From contig WPIO01000001.1 in NCBI GenBank assembly GCA_009760855.2, positions 2,538,501-2,602,500 on the forward strand: a stretch of 64,000 nt of DNA, written 5' to 3'. A model generated the notes under the pieces. The model did no database searches, was not told the origin of the DNA, and saw only the letters and a program-made list of their open reading frames with translations. Positions 23,231-54,690 of the stretch are shown here, piece after piece. This DNA is from Cristatella mucedo. Its lineage: Eukaryota > Bryozoa > Phylactolaemata > Cristatellidae. Numbering within the stretch: the first letter of the stretch is position 1; each line of letters starts with the position of its first letter. Both the position numbers and the translations under genes were made by a program.

Positions 23231-26200
23231 GGCGAAGCATCCGGTGCCTGCAAGGCAGTGGAGGCAGCAGTAACGGCTCCGGTGGTGGCTTCACCCACCG
23301 CCGCTACGTATGACCGACACCTCGGCTGCTGCTGCTGCTGATGATGATGAGGCGACCTGCAGTTACTTCAACCAACCGAAGTAGCTTCGGCTGCTCGGAG
23401 TAGTCTCAGCCGCCCGAAACGGCGCCGTCCGTGGCCGTGCAACGGCTGCGGAGGAGCATCGCCCGGGTTTCGAGGTTGACGACAGTCGCAGAGCAGTAAT
23501 CAGATAAGGACTGCTCAGCCGACGATCGGCTGCCGCACGACTGTGGATTGACACTAGTGGCCAGTACGAGTTACCGGCTGCAGCAAGGGCGGCTGCAATT
23601 AGGCCGACAGCGGCCGATCCTATATCGGATGGAGCGACTGGTCGGTAGAGCGAATAGGCGATCGACGGGTTCTCTGCTATGTCAGGCGGCGAGCGAGCAC
23701 GTATGCTCGGCGACTCGGTCCGGGCGTCGGTAGGAAGTTGGCGCCGCAGTGCAACTACGGCCGCGGTTGCGAAGGCAGACCGGAAAAGCCGAGCGCCGGC
23801 GAGGTGTGACGCCGCGGGGGCGGCAGCTTCCGCACGCAATGCCCCTGACGCCTGAAGCGGTACTGTCTTGATGCAGACCTTTCTCCGGTCGCTACCTAAC
23901 AAAAAGGCGGAGAGGAGGCAAGTCGGTGGTAGTCCTTCTGCAAAGCGCGCCCTCTTTGCGTTGGCGGCGGCCTCATTTCTAGCGGCTAGCGCTGGTGGTG
24001 CGCTGGGCCACACATAGCCGGCAGCAGTATTGACCTAGCTGTTTTTCAAAACGTAAAAACGCGGCAGTGCTCAGCTGACGAACCTCTCCTTACACCGGTC
24101 AACGATGACCCGCAAGCTTGACCGCCGGGCAAGCAGCCCCGGTGAGCGAGCCCCGGGCTGCACGCGAGGTTAAGCACACACGCGGCGTAGCGTCGGCAGA
24201 CCGGGCGGCGCTCAGCCGGCCGCTACAGCGTAGAGAGCCGCGGGCCGTGCGGCCACTCCGAATGCCGTGGCGGCGCGCGCAGCGGGCTCCCGTCTCACAA
24301 TAGCGGCCGCTGTGTCTGCAACGCAGCAGCACCGAATTGCCCTTCTTTTGTGTCCTCGAGGCACACCTGACCGGCGACGAGTGGTAAATCAATGAACGGC
24401 ATTGTGCTTCGTTACAAAACGTCAGCCATGTTTGTCAGCGGCTTGTGGGTGGAGCTCGAGGCGCAATGGGCGAGACGATCCCACGGCGCCTGCCCAGCGT
24501 GCACGCTTCCGCGAAGTCGGCGTCGCGCACTTGCATGAACGCCGCTGAATTCGGACTGAGGCGTCGTTTGATCGGAAGCCATCGTGGGTCGCACGAGGTA
24601 GGGGACGCACAGCTGAACGTCGTAGCTTTGAGAATAAATCTCAAAGGGCCACGCTAAAGCTCTCCGAGTAGATGTCTCGTCCCTCCCTTTTTTGGAACTG
24701 AGCCTTGCAATGATAATAAATACGGGCGATTTTCGGCCTCGCAAAGAAGCAGCGTCCATTTCGCGACAGATGCCGACCGCAAAGATTCAGCTTAATGTTT
24801 AAAAAGTCTGGCTATAGCCGGGGTAAAGTTGGTGCGCTCTAAGCTCCCAGCGGTATACCCATTAGTTCCTTGATCAGACATGTAGCGTCGCCGTTTCCGA
24901 TTTGATCCGCATTTGAAGGACCGCATTTAAGAGATCCGCCTATTGCTGACGGATCCTAAGGACTGACGTGCCGTGCCGTCAAGGAGACGAGGCTGTTGAA
25001 TCAACTGCTACAGTTTACCAAAAAAATTAGCTAAAACCACTACGCTGATAATTTCAATTTAACTGAATTTAATATTAACTGAATTTTTTTTATTTATTAA
25101 TTGAATTTATTTTATTGAATTCAGTTCAATTGAATAAGTTTCGTAGCTTTTACTTTTTATCGCGGCGACGAGACGAACTCGGGCAGACGCAGCCGCCGAG
25201 CTCCTCCGCACTCTCGAGCACGCTCCGCGAGTGCCGCCATTTCGAGACGGCTCGCGGCTGCGATCCGCTGGGTGGGCTACTACGCTGTCCTCCCTTGTTT
25301 CGTTTGGGCGAGCAAGATCGGTAACGCCACGCGCCGACGATGGCGGCTGGTGGGCGCAATAAGAAAACGTAAAGACGAGTAATACACCCGTCACTAACCT
25401 TCGCCGATTGGAGATTGGAGTGGAGAATTGATTAGACAATTGGACAATTATTATTTGATTGTTTTTATTCGATTTTATTTTTATTATTTGATTGTTAAAT
25501 TTGATTTAAATTTGATTAAATTTGATTGTTAAAATTGTTTAATATAACGTTTAAAAATGTAAACAGTTATTTGCCAATTGGATAATTGATTGGACAATTG
25601 GAAATTGGAGTGGAGAATGCAGGTGCTCAACCGATATAATTCTCTATTTCGTGCGTTTACCGGTCGCTCGTCCACGAGCCCTGCTCACAGGCACGCACCG
25701 GCCGTGCATTTCAAGACCGCGAACAGCGACTCCGGTGCACAAGCAGCGGCTTGATGAGTCACAGGAGGGCTCTCCGATTCGACCTGAAGGGCTCTCCGGC
25801 GATTCAAGCATTCACCAGCAAGTTGGGAATCGCAAGAGTTTCGTTTCTGTAGTTTGAGTGTATGCCGGCTCCTCTGATGAACCTGTGATGTCGCACGGAC
25901 ACAGGCCGGTAACCGCTGGTGGCCAGATGGTGGATTCACCATCAGGGTCGGCCGCTGCACAGTTGTGGTCCTCGATGAATCATCGGGGTCAACCAGAGGA
26001 GCGAAGGAGGAAAGACTCTAGCGTGAGAAGGGGGCGAAGGCAGTCGTGCGTTTTGCTGTTCCGTGCCTTGTACAATAAACCGTTGGCGTTGTTCTGGGCC
26101 AGCGTTCCGTATGCCGAACCACAGTTTCGTCCTGTACCGGCTGTGCTGCCGTCCGAAGAGCCTCGAGCCAGACTTGTATGTATTACAGATTACAAATAAA

Positions 26201-26387
26201 AACAAAATGTTTGTACGCTACACCTCGACGAGGGCTAAGATCCTGATGGGGCCTATTTGGGTTGCCTGGAAAGAGATCCGGATCTCTTGCTGACGTTGTA
26301 AATGGGCACTCGCTGAGCCAGGACTTCCATTTGAGGGCAAGTCCTGCAAGATTTATATACAGTAGGGCAATACCCATACGACTCTAT
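23231..26387. other. CpG-rich block and AT-rich flank, no gene assigned
   Basis: CpG-rich DNA continues from about 22.6 kb to 24.4 kb. It includes a 216-codon open stretch (23,363-24,013, minus) with no recognisable domain. From 25,000 to 25,600 it is AT-rich. A AATAAA signal stands at about 26,085 plus. The DIX domain expected upstream of the dishevelled exons was sought here and not found. Confidence 0.4.
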
Positions 26388-26478
26388 TTATCGCAGCATT
26401 TAGTGGGTCCACGTGATTCGTCCTTCATGCTGCCACTAAACATACTTCATGCTGAGCCTGTGCACGCCACCTCTAATA
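26388..26478 (+). mobile_element. LINE-A 3' UTR fragment
   Basis: CAGCATTTAGTGGGTCCACGTGATTCGTCC and following bases match the LINE-A 3' UTR after the coding end. The copy lacks the stem-loop and stops at an AATAATAAT tract. Confidence 0.7.
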
Positions 26479-26479
26479 A

Positions 26480-26735
26480 TAATAATATTATTAGTAGTAG
26501 TAGTAATGCATATGATATAGCGCTCTCAGAGAACTCAATCTCTTTCTAGGCGCTTAACATTTGCTGAAAACGAAGCACGATCGAATGGATAGTGGTAGCA
26601 TGCCTGATAAAACAAAAAGAATAACGTGGTTAGGTGCGACATAGGCTCTGCGTGCAAGCGTGGTTAGTGGCCGCATGAAACAGTATCAGCAGGCATAAGC
26701 ACATAAAGGACAAATCACAGGGACACATTGAGTGC
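26480..26735 (-). mobile_element. LINE-A 3' end in opposite orientation
   Basis: Reverse-complement stem-loop (GCGCTCTCAGAGAACTCAATC, CTAGGCGCTTAACATTTGC) and UTR back to ACAAATCACAGGGACAC. Together with the plus-strand fragment it forms a tail-to-tail pair. Confidence 0.75.
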
Positions 26736-27119
26736 TGTCATAAATAATGCGTTCTTTGCACTCGGGGAGCCGCGCTCGAGGCTTGAGTCGTCTGCGGTGG
26801 CGACGCTCGCGGGTTCTCTCTTCGGGTGGGTTCCCTAGAGCAGAAAGGCGGCTTTCTCTGACGCTCGCCGCTGGAGCTGCTCGCCTCCGGCGTGCTCATT
26901 CAGCGTCGGCTTTCCTGAGGCGGCTATCTAATTTTTTTAAGTGGGCGATTGGCATTTCTTATTGCCAAAGAGGTAATCCTTTTACGGCCGGTCTAAAGGG
27001 ACCCGAGAGGCAAATCCTTCGGCGTTCAGCCCCGGGCTGTTGAAATGAGTGGGGAGCAAGTTTCTTTGCAGTGCGTCAACGAGGCTATCGGGCTGGCGCA
27101 CGAGGATTCTAGCTCTCCA

Positions 27120-28175
27120 AAACTGTTTGGAAAGTTAAACTAATGTAATGTAATGTAATGTATCTCCGTCAGTAACTCCACAAAGTTATAAAGACCATGT
27201 GGGCGTTACGCAGGAGAGTTTTGTATAGCGCACTCACAGCCTAAGCGGCTTTCGGTACGCATTCGGTAGCCAACAGACTTCGTCTCACGCAACAAAGAGA
27301 AAGTGGGAAGCATAGCAGAGTTAGGAGATCAGTTGAGGTAGTGAGTGGCATAGAAATAGCAGTTCAGGACCGCTGAAAAAGATGTGCCATAGTCGGCAGT
27401 TGGAGAGTAGATGTCGTTGCGTAAGAATTGTGGAAGCGAGTTCCACAGTCTAGGACCTGCAGAGCTAAAGCTTCTGTCGCCAACTGTCTTTAAGCGGAGG
27501 AATGGGACAGCTAATTTATTGTCCACACGGGACCTGAGGGCGCGAACAGGCTGAAACTGATGTAGCAGTTCAGCTAGGTATGAAGGAGCCAAGCCGTGGC
27601 GGGCCTTGTGGGTCAGCGTAAGAACTTTGCTCTGTATCCTTTGCTCAACCGGCAACCATCCTAGCTCTTCCAGCAAAGGTGACACGTGCTCAAACCGCTG
27701 GGACTTGAAGACCAGCCTTGCAGCCATATTCACAGTCCGCTGTAGTGGCATAATAGCTTTCTTTGGTAGCCCAGCCAAAAGGGAATTACAATAATCAAGC
27801 CGAGACAGAACTAAAGAGCTAGTTACATTTTTTACAAGCCACTGTGGGAGACAGCTTCTAATCTCGGATAGGGATCGGATGTGATGGTTAGCTGTAGAGG
27901 CAGTCTTCTGAATGAAGCTTTTGAAATTGAGGCAGCTGTCGAACACGACACCTAGATTACGAGCACGTGGTGAAGGTCGCACAAATGTCAAAGTGAGCTG
28001 TTTAATTAGCGATAACAGTCCAAAAAACTTTAAAGGGCCGTCAAGCCATTCCGTTAGTGTCTTGAAGGCCTCTAACTTGTGCCGCACCTCAAATGTTGAG
28101 ATTTCGCCGAAGCTCGAAAAAACCCCTGCTTCGCGCACACTGTTCTTGTGCGAACTGTACCATGTTTAGCTACGT
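27120..28175 (-). mobile_element. LINE-C 3' half with intact 269-codon frame
   Basis: The minus-strand frame 28,138-27,329 is open for 269 residues. It covers the reverse-transcriptase C-terminal region: ARNLGVVFDSCLNFKSFIQK, SRLDYCNSLLAGLP, LGWLPVEQRIQSKVLTLTHK, RLWNSLPQFLRND. It ends at a natural stop and is followed by the 3' UTR and a TACAT/ATTAC tail (27,140-27,165). The lack of stops makes it the youngest LINE-C copy here. The endonuclease and catalytic palm are missing, so it is 5'-truncated and not autonomous. Confidence 0.88.
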
Positions 28176-29190
28176 GGCTGCATTTATAGATAACGGGTTA
28201 ATCTGCCAAAATGCGTTTCGCGAGTGGTTAGCGAGAAATTTTTGCGAATGGCTTGTAATGGCCTTCCGAGGTTAGTGGCCATTTATACTGGCGGGTTGTT
28301 TAAGCCTACTCCCGTAGCTAACCGTTACAAATATGCTCTCCGGTGCTCTCGCATTAATATCAGTGAGTAGTCGCTGGAATTGCTGCCGGCCAGCAATGTC
28401 GCTCTCGGGTCTCTGTAGCTTCGCGAGGCAGCAGCGCTGAGAGCGTTTCTATGCTCGACGTTTAGTTGCAGGCTAAGCTGCAGCAGCTGCGGTAGGTAAG
28501 TGAGGGCAAGCAGAACAGAACCAGTCTCTCCCTCTCTCTCGAGCGTCGACTGGGAATCATCACCCCACGTGACGATACGACAACGCCTCAGCGGTCAATC
28601 CTTGTTTTGGCGGTGCTACCCTGCCTAGTCTGCAAGCCAGCTCGGACTGACTACGCTTGCTTCGACTAGGGCCTGCTCTAGCTTCTTTGACCGTTACCTT
28701 GACCCAGCGTCGAGCTTGTTTAGCCAGCGGTCGAGCCCAGCTTCACAATACAAATGGCCGCCCTGCATTGAGCTCTCTTGCTTTAGTCTCTTTCTCGCGA
28801 AATTATTGCCGCATGGCAGCTAGTTTTGCATCGGTTGTAGCGGTTTGCTGGTTCAGCTCAGTTGCAGCTCGACCTCACGGTCACGTGACCACAAGACCCG
28901 ACCTCGTCCTGAATGACGGCCCGCATTACGTTGGATTGGACACGTGGCCACTCAGTTCAAAGGGTAGCCCTCAAGGTGGCTGCCAACCGGAAGAGAGACA
29001 AATATGGCGGCCAGACTCGAGCACCAGGTGGCCATAAACAAGCCGACTGCCCTGCCTGGTCGGTGCTCCGGAGTGGTCAGGTCGGCTGGCTGTGTATGAA
29101 GCCTGCACGGTGACCCTACAAGTCACTGATGACCAAAGATACCTAACCTCTGCCGCCGGGCGGTTGCTGATATCGATAGGGAGAGGCCCG
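28176..29190. other. spacer, GC-richer, no gene assigned
   Basis: CpG-containing sequence with short open frames and no recognised domain. Confidence 0.35.
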
Positions 29191-29592
<402 letters not shown>

Positions 29593-30192
29593 TTACACAC
29601 ACATTCGCTCGAATTTAATTCTGTTAGTATAAGACAACATCGGTAATTTTTCTGTGCCTAGCTTCCTAGCAAATATGTTGAATGTCCGTATGCTAATACG
29701 ATCGGGCCGTTGCCTGACCTCTCTATAGCCGTCAAAATGTACCAACCTAGCTCCATTCCAACGCAGGAAGAAGCAGGAACATTTCACCAGACGACCGTAC
29801 AGTAGAGTTCGTGCAGCTTAACGAACAGCCGCATATCGCTAGGAGTAACATCTGAAGCCTGTAGTGTCAATCGCGGATAGCGCAGCAACGGATTCTTAAA
29901 AGAACCATTTATAAGATGAGAAATTATGCCTGTACCCCTGTTATCGTATACACATTCTATGAGTACACTGCAGACGACATGACTGACACTGACGAGGACA
30001 GAGACATTTGGGAGAGCTTAACGTTGCCACTCTCAAACCGATAAGACGGACCGAGTACAACCGGCCCGGTGCGCTCGGAATGAGCTCAGCTAAAGCAGTG
30101 CGTCACCAGTCGCGCGCAATTGTAGGCGGCAGCTAAACGACCGCCCGCCGCTTCGTGTCAAGTCGTTTCGTGTCTAGCATGATGCTGCACTC
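29593..30192. other. 3' flank of the STE24 gene
   Basis: No AATAAA was seen on the minus strand within this stretch. An ATTAAA variant lies near 29,613, about 580 bp after the stop. The open minus frame 29,593-29,787 was compared with DIX domains and rejected. Confidence 0.35.
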
Positions 30193-49045
<18,853 letters not shown>

Positions 49046-49519
49046 CACGAAAGCGCGAACTGAAGGAGATGCAAGAACATACGAACCCGGGCAGAAAGCC
49101 GGCCACTATCAGGAAATGCGTTAATGCAGCCTGTGCGACTCGCTGTTACGCATGAGCCGGGGGGCACCCGGGGAACTGAAGTATATAGGGCGCGACGCTT
49201 CCGCCGCAGGAAGAATGTCACATGTCACGTGGCAAGAAGTCACCCCAGCTGGCGTTGTAGAGGGAAACGCGAATTCGCCGCTTTGCGTTCAGATTCTGGA
49301 CCCGCAGTATTTGGGATGGCAGCGCTAGAAACGAGGGTGATACGTACGTAGTGAGTTAGATTACTCCGATGCTCAAATCCTGAATACCGCACGTGCGGCC
49401 GTGGCGTCGTTTAGAGTGAAACAAAATTTATTGGTTGAGTTAAAAAGAAGTTGTCTTGCATTAGCAATTCCTCTTTTAGTAACTTATTTTTACTTATCTT
49501 AGTATTTTTCCAAACGCTC
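49046..49519 (-). promoter_or_regulatory. presumed STE24 5' flank
   Basis: It lies between the STE24 start codon and the candidate LTR. No TATA box was recognised on the minus strand. The placement is by position only. Confidence 0.35.
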
Positions 49520-51005
49520 TGTAATGGTGTAGCGCCCTGCTGGCTTTGACTGAATTTTAGCGCGAGCAAGAGCTGTTCGGCGGCGGGCTAGAGCCCCTTT
49601 GTCCTGGAGCAGTGAGCCAGAGAGGAGCGTCAGAGCAGTTAGAGAGGAAGCGCTTAGGAGCAGGCCAGGAAGCTCTGAGACGAGCGGCGGCGATTCGGCC
49701 TTTAGAATTGGTCCGATACTCGCGGAAGCTGCTGATTGATGTTGACTGGCCTGTCAACCCCCGCCTTCCCTCTTTCCAAGAAAGAATCGTCTGGAACCCA
49801 TTCGCCATTCAAGCTGGACGGAGGTGCCCTTCCAGTGGCCTGGGGACGGTAGTAATTCCTTTCTGTAATAGGCCAAGGTGTCCGGTCCCAATACCACTAA
49901 GCTCTTGCCCATTGTTCCAGCTAGGTATTTAAGAGTTGAGCGACGCTCGCTCTTGGCCTCGTGTCTTTTTGTCTTTGATCCGGCTCTGCGCCTCGACGCC
50001 GTCGGGCACTCGTTTCTCTGAAAGCGAGGGAGGAGGGCGGGCTGTCCTCCGACGATGGACGAAACAGGACGATACAACGCTAGGAGGATTCGGTGGAACT
50101 CCACCGAACACGGTCGTATCGCGCCCGAGCTGGCATTTTGTGTTCTTTCGTGTTTTGAGTGTGCGCGCTAGCACGTGGTCACGGCATAGGGATTTGCCGG
50201 TGCGAGCTAGGCGTAGTTGGCGTGTGTGGAGCCCTAGTTCTCCGGGTAGGGTTTGGGCTCCGGTTCGCGCTTCAGTGTGAAGTATTTCCTCCGCAGGAGT
50301 GCTTGAGTTGGCGCGTGTGGAGTATTCCTGTCGCACTGGTGGAAACCGAGTTCTAGTTCACCGGTCAGGGTTTAGACTCTGGTTCGGGCTCCGTCTATTT
50401 GGGTCGTTTCCCATTATACACGTAAGTAGCCCCAGCGTGAAGAAGTATTTCCTCCGCAGGAGTGCTTGAGTTGGCGTGTTTGGAGTATTCCTGCCGCACT
50501 GTTGGAAACCGAGTTCTAGTTCTCCGGGTAGGGTTTAGACTCCGGTTCGCGCTTCAGTGTGGAGAAGTACTTCCTCCGCAGGAGTGTTTACGTTGGCGTG
50601 TTTGGGGTATTCCCTCGGCACAGGTGGGAACGGATTCCTAGTTCACCGGTTAGGGTTTAGGGTCCGGGTCGCGCTTGGTGTGGGGGAGTATTCACTCCGC
50701 AAGAGTGTTGGTGTAGCTGAGAACGTGCGAGGAGTGTGGAGATAAAGCTGAACTAGACGCGCAGCGACTTTGTGCGCTTGCGAATAAAGTTCAGTAAAAT
50801 CCCCAATTTGTGTGTCTCGCTTTCCAATTCACGCCGCGGACTCACGACCCCGTTTAGTAACGGTAAGCAGGTCAGCGCCAGAAACGCTCGTTTCGTGGCG
50901 GCCAGCTTATTGCGCGTAGGCGCGCACCGAACGGCATTAGGCGATAGGCTACGCCGCTAGGTAAGCGGCAGGTCAAGCTTACCCCGCCGAGCCTTCGGCG
51001 TTACA
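49520..51005 (+). mobile_element. candidate solo LTR
   Basis: It starts TGTAATGGTG and ends GGCGTTACA, a TG...CA pair with short inverted ends. A TATA-like GGTATTTAAG lies at about 49,924. A perfect hairpin (TTCGGTGGA-AC-TCCACCGAA) is at about 50,088-50,107. A tandem array fills 50,165-50,720, and AATAAA is near 50,784, in the order expected of U3-R-U5. No second LTR or coding region was seen, and no clean flanking direct repeat. It could instead be an untranslated exon region of a plus-strand gene. Confidence 0.45.
50165..50720. repeat. ~120-bp tandem repeat inside the candidate LTR
   Basis: About four units share CTCCGCAGGAGTG, GGAGTATTCC, CGAGTTCTAGTTC and GGTTAGGGTTTAG blocks, starting near 50,237, 50,340, 50,515 and 50,635. 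One unit carries an extra ~46 bp. Confidence 0.85.
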
Positions 51006-51640
51006 ATGGTCATTGAACCAAATTAATTCCTGCGCCACAAACACGGCGCATGTAAATGGTGCTAGTCGGTGTAGATGACTGACGGATACTAGTGAAGCGA
51101 GCTTCTCTGAGAGCATATCCAAAACTTCGTAGGCGCAGTACCAAAACACATTGGCGTTCCGATGGTAGCAAAGCACGACAGCAATGATAAACGCCCACGC
51201 CGCCACACCGTTGCGTTAGAGTGGGATTCGCCGGTGGCTGAGGGCGGGGAGGGAGGTATGGGCTCATTCGTGCTGAAATTGTGCATCTTATCACTAAGCA
51301 ATCAACATGCTTCGTTTGCGGCTAACGCAAAGTCGCCAGAAAGGTCGAGTTCTAAAAGCACTTCGCTAATTTCTTCTTCTTATTAATAATCCTGCGTACA
51401 TACTAAAGTAAAGCGCTACTATGCAAGTTTAAAATATACAAAATTAAAGCAAATATTACCAGGAATAAACTCACGGTTTCTGCTATATGCGTAAATAAAT
51501 AAATGAAATTCATTTGTTTAGCGTTGTACATATTTGGTTAGTTTGGGTGTACTTGACTTATCGAATGCCTGTTGAGCCAGTCATATGGTTCAAGTGCTTA
51601 CGTGTACCTTACTAGTTTTCGGAGTTCCTCGCTAAAATAT
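51006..51640. other. unassigned spacer
   Basis: Open frames on both strands near 51,010-51,386 have no recognised domain. Confidence 0.35.
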
Positions 51641-51644
51641 ATAT

Positions 51645-54600
51645 TTGTGACATACCGTTACTGATTGGTGGATACTTCAATATTCACGTTGACAAGCCTA
51701 TCAACAGCCAGGCCATTTAATTTCTTGACAGTCTTGAGATTTTTGGTCTGGTCCGACACGTTAGTCATACAACCCACATCGGTGGCCGTATTCTTGATCT
51801 CGTGATTATTAAGGATGTCTTCCCCACTGACCTTGCGGTGTGCCCGCTGACCCTCTCTGATCATTTTTCGGTCTCGTTTGCTGTTCCTTCTCCCTTGTAC
51901 GTATAGGGTAATCTCTAACTTGTCCAGCGATGTAACTTAAAAAGCATTGACATAGACACATTTTTGAAATCTGTTTGGGATGCAGGTCTTTTGATCTGCA
52001 ACCAGATTCGACCGACAGCTTCGATACCCTCACTGATACAGTGAACATTACGCACAGGAGTGCTTCTGACAAGATTGCTCCCGTTCATTCTATTCGTGTA
52101 CAGAGTCTCGGAGATTCCTTTCTATTTACAAAAAGACTTCAAAAGATATGCCGTGTTAAGCGCGGGCTTGAACGTCATTTTAGGAAATTGGGGTTGGATG
52201 CAGATCAGATGCCAACTTCAAAGACTTCCTTCGAATTTACACCCGGAAGCTTAAAAAAGCCGGAGCTTCTTTTTTCACACGAAATCTGAATTCCTGCTAG
52301 CCGAACTAAAAAAAAAACAGATTTGTAAGATGGTAAACAATTTACGGCCAATGCTAAAAAGTCTGAATTCCCAGATATGAACTGCTCAGCCGAAAAGTTT
52401 TCAGCCTTCTTTACTCAAAAAATTGTTCACATTCGTGCCTCCACAAAGCCCCTTCCGAGTAAAGAAATTGTGGAATCACAACGCGTTACGTTCCTTAACA
52501 GGTTTTCCGAGGTTTCTGCATGCGATGTGGCTACCTTAATAAGGTCTAGTAAAAAGAGCTCGTCTCCTGAAGATCCTATACCATTATCTCTGTGACTTAG
52601 CCCTGTCATAACCAAGATTTTTAATGCTTCATTGGAAAAGTGGGTCGCACCCAAGTCCTTCAAATTGGCACTCGTTAGATCGATACTTAGTAAGCCTGGA
52701 TTAGATACAGAGGTCCTTGCAAACTATCTTCCAGTTTCCCTTCTTTGTTTCTTGTCAAAGATTCTTGAAAAAAATTGTCGCTAAGCAGTCGGTTTCACAT
52801 ATTGAAAAAATGAAATTTTAGAAACATTTCAATCGGGGTTCAAGAGGCAGCACTCCACCGAAACAGCTCTCCTCAATGTTAACAATGATATTCTATGCGG
52901 CAATGACGGCGAGAATGTCACTGCCCTAGCTCTGCTAAATCTATCAGCTGCAGCTGCCTTCAACACCATCGATCACGATGTCCTACTTGAACGATTGAGA
53001 ACAACGATCGGTCTGGCATTCGAAGCACTGGATTGGTTTAATTCGTACTTGCCTGGTCGTGTTCAATCTGTGTCGTGTGGGGGTCAGGTCTCATCCACCA
53101 GAACAGTCATCTGTATTGTCCCTCAAGGGTTCGTCGTCGGTTCCTTGCTGTTCTCCATTTATATTCAACCTCTGGGAAATGTGATTAAAGACCATGGAAT
53201 AGGATAACACTTTTATGCTGAAGATACTCAGCTGTATCTGTCATTCAAACCGTCGGAATCTGCTGCAGCAACTGAGAAACTGAATGTTTTACTTGTCAAA
53301 ATTTGATCATGGATGTCAGAAAATTTCTTATAACTAAACGACGATAAAACCGGATTGCTGCTCATAGGACAGCCTAAGCGTGTGGCTGAACTAGAAGGCT
53401 TCGCTCTTCTAACAGGTGATGCTGTTGTGCGACCATTACCACATACTCGAAATTTAAGTGTCATTTTCGACTGCTGCCTCAATTTTAAAAGCTTCATTCA
53501 GACGACTGCTTCTACGGCTAGCCATCACGTCCGATCCCTATCTAAGATACGGAGCTGTCTTCCGCAGTGGCTTGCAAATTTTTTTAAATAGCTCCTTATT
53601 TCTGTCTCAGCCTGATTATTGTAATTCCCTTTTGACTGGGCTACTAAGAAAAGCAACTAAGCCACTGCAGCTGGCTATGAATGCCTTGCCAAAATTCGAT
53701 CCTCGATGTCAAAAAACTTCTTGAAACCAAATGACGATCAAACCGAACTATTGCTCGTAGAACACCCTAAGCGTGTTGCTAGATTACGCTGCTTTGCTCT
53801 TTTGATAGATGATGCTGTCGTGCGACCATCACCACGTGCTTGAAATTTAGGTTTTGTTTTCGAAAGCTGTCTAAATTTTAAAAGCTTCACTCAGAAGACT
53901 GCTTCTACAGCTAGCCATCACGTCCGATCCCTATCCAAGATTAGGAGCTGTCTTCCACAGTGGCTTACAAAAAAATTAACTAGCTATTTAGTTCTGTCTC
54001 GGCTTGATTATTGTAATTCCCTTTTGGCTGGGCTACCAAAAAATCAACTAGGCCACTGCAGCTGGCTATGAATATGGCTGCAAGGCTAGTTTGCAAATCC
54101 CGGAGGTGTGACAACGTGTCTCCTTTGCTAAAAGAGCTAGGACGGATGCCGGTTGATCAACGGATACAGAGGAAAGTTCTTATGCTGACCCACAAGGCCC
54201 GCCACGGCTTGGGTCCTCCAAACCCAGCTGAACTGCTGCACCAGTTTCAGCCTCCTCGTACGCTGTATGGAAACTAAATTTCCATACAGGTCCTGTATGG
54301 AAAATAAATTAGCTGTTCCATTGGTGCGGTTAACGACCTTTGGCGACAGAAGCTTTCGCTCTGTACATCCTAGACTGTGGAACTCGCTTCCACAATTCTT
54401 AAACAACGACAAGTACTCTCCTGCTACCGACTATGGCTCATCCTTTCCAGTGGTCCTGAGCTGCTACTTCCATGTTACTCACTACATCAACTGCTCACCT
54501 GACTCTGTTATGCTTCCCACTGTCTCTCGTTGCGCGAGACAAAGTCTGTTTGCTACCGAATGCTTACCGAAAGCCGCTTAGGCTGTGAGTGCACCATATT

Positions 54601-54690
54601 ACTATACTACTCTCTGAGTAACACCCACATATATGGCTTCGTGGAGATACAGATGGAGATACATTAAATTACGTTACGTTTCGCAGCTTC
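51645..54690 (+). mobile_element. LINE-C copy, longest, with endonuclease end and RT
   Basis: In order: the endonuclease end (about 51,661-51,890: GGYFNIHVD, LDSLEIFGLVRHVSHTTHIGG, LSDHFSVSFAVP), a spacer, and the reverse transcriptase (52,540-53,280: FNTIDHDVLLERL, WFNSYLPGRVQSVSCGGQ, VPQGFVVGSLLFSIY, and a YAEDTQLYL catalytic block where YADD is expected). Then come a duplicated C-terminal segment, the terminal region (54,068-54,470: GRMPVDQRIQRKVL, RLWNSLPQFL) and a 3' tail with TACATTAAATTACGTTACG. Many frameshifts and stops make it inactive. Confidence 0.88.
53285..54085 (+). repeat. internal ~394-bp duplication in the LINE-C copy
   Basis: The segment from about 53,285 to 53,680 recurs at about 53,680-54,085 in the same order. 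For example GACGATAAAACCGGATTGCTGCT corresponds to GACGATCAAACCGAACTATTGCT, and both include the AGCCATCACGTCCGATCCCTATC block and TTATTGTAATTCCCTTTTG. The copies differ at many positions. Confidence 0.8.

Noticed and set aside
24412-24759. Minus frame with PYLVR, reminiscent of DIX PYLVKLP
   Set aside because: No surrounding DIX residues. A chance five-residue match in CpG-rich DNA.
25847-26188. Possible second small LTR (TGTAG...TTACA with AATAAA)
   Set aside because: No target-site duplication, no TATA and no partner copy. Ends of this type occur easily by chance.
29593-29787. Minus frame resembling the DIX segment PERVTLADF (reads PDRISIRTFN)
   Set aside because: The similarity is limited to a few residues. 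The rest of DIX is absent and the frame lies next to the STE24 3' flank.
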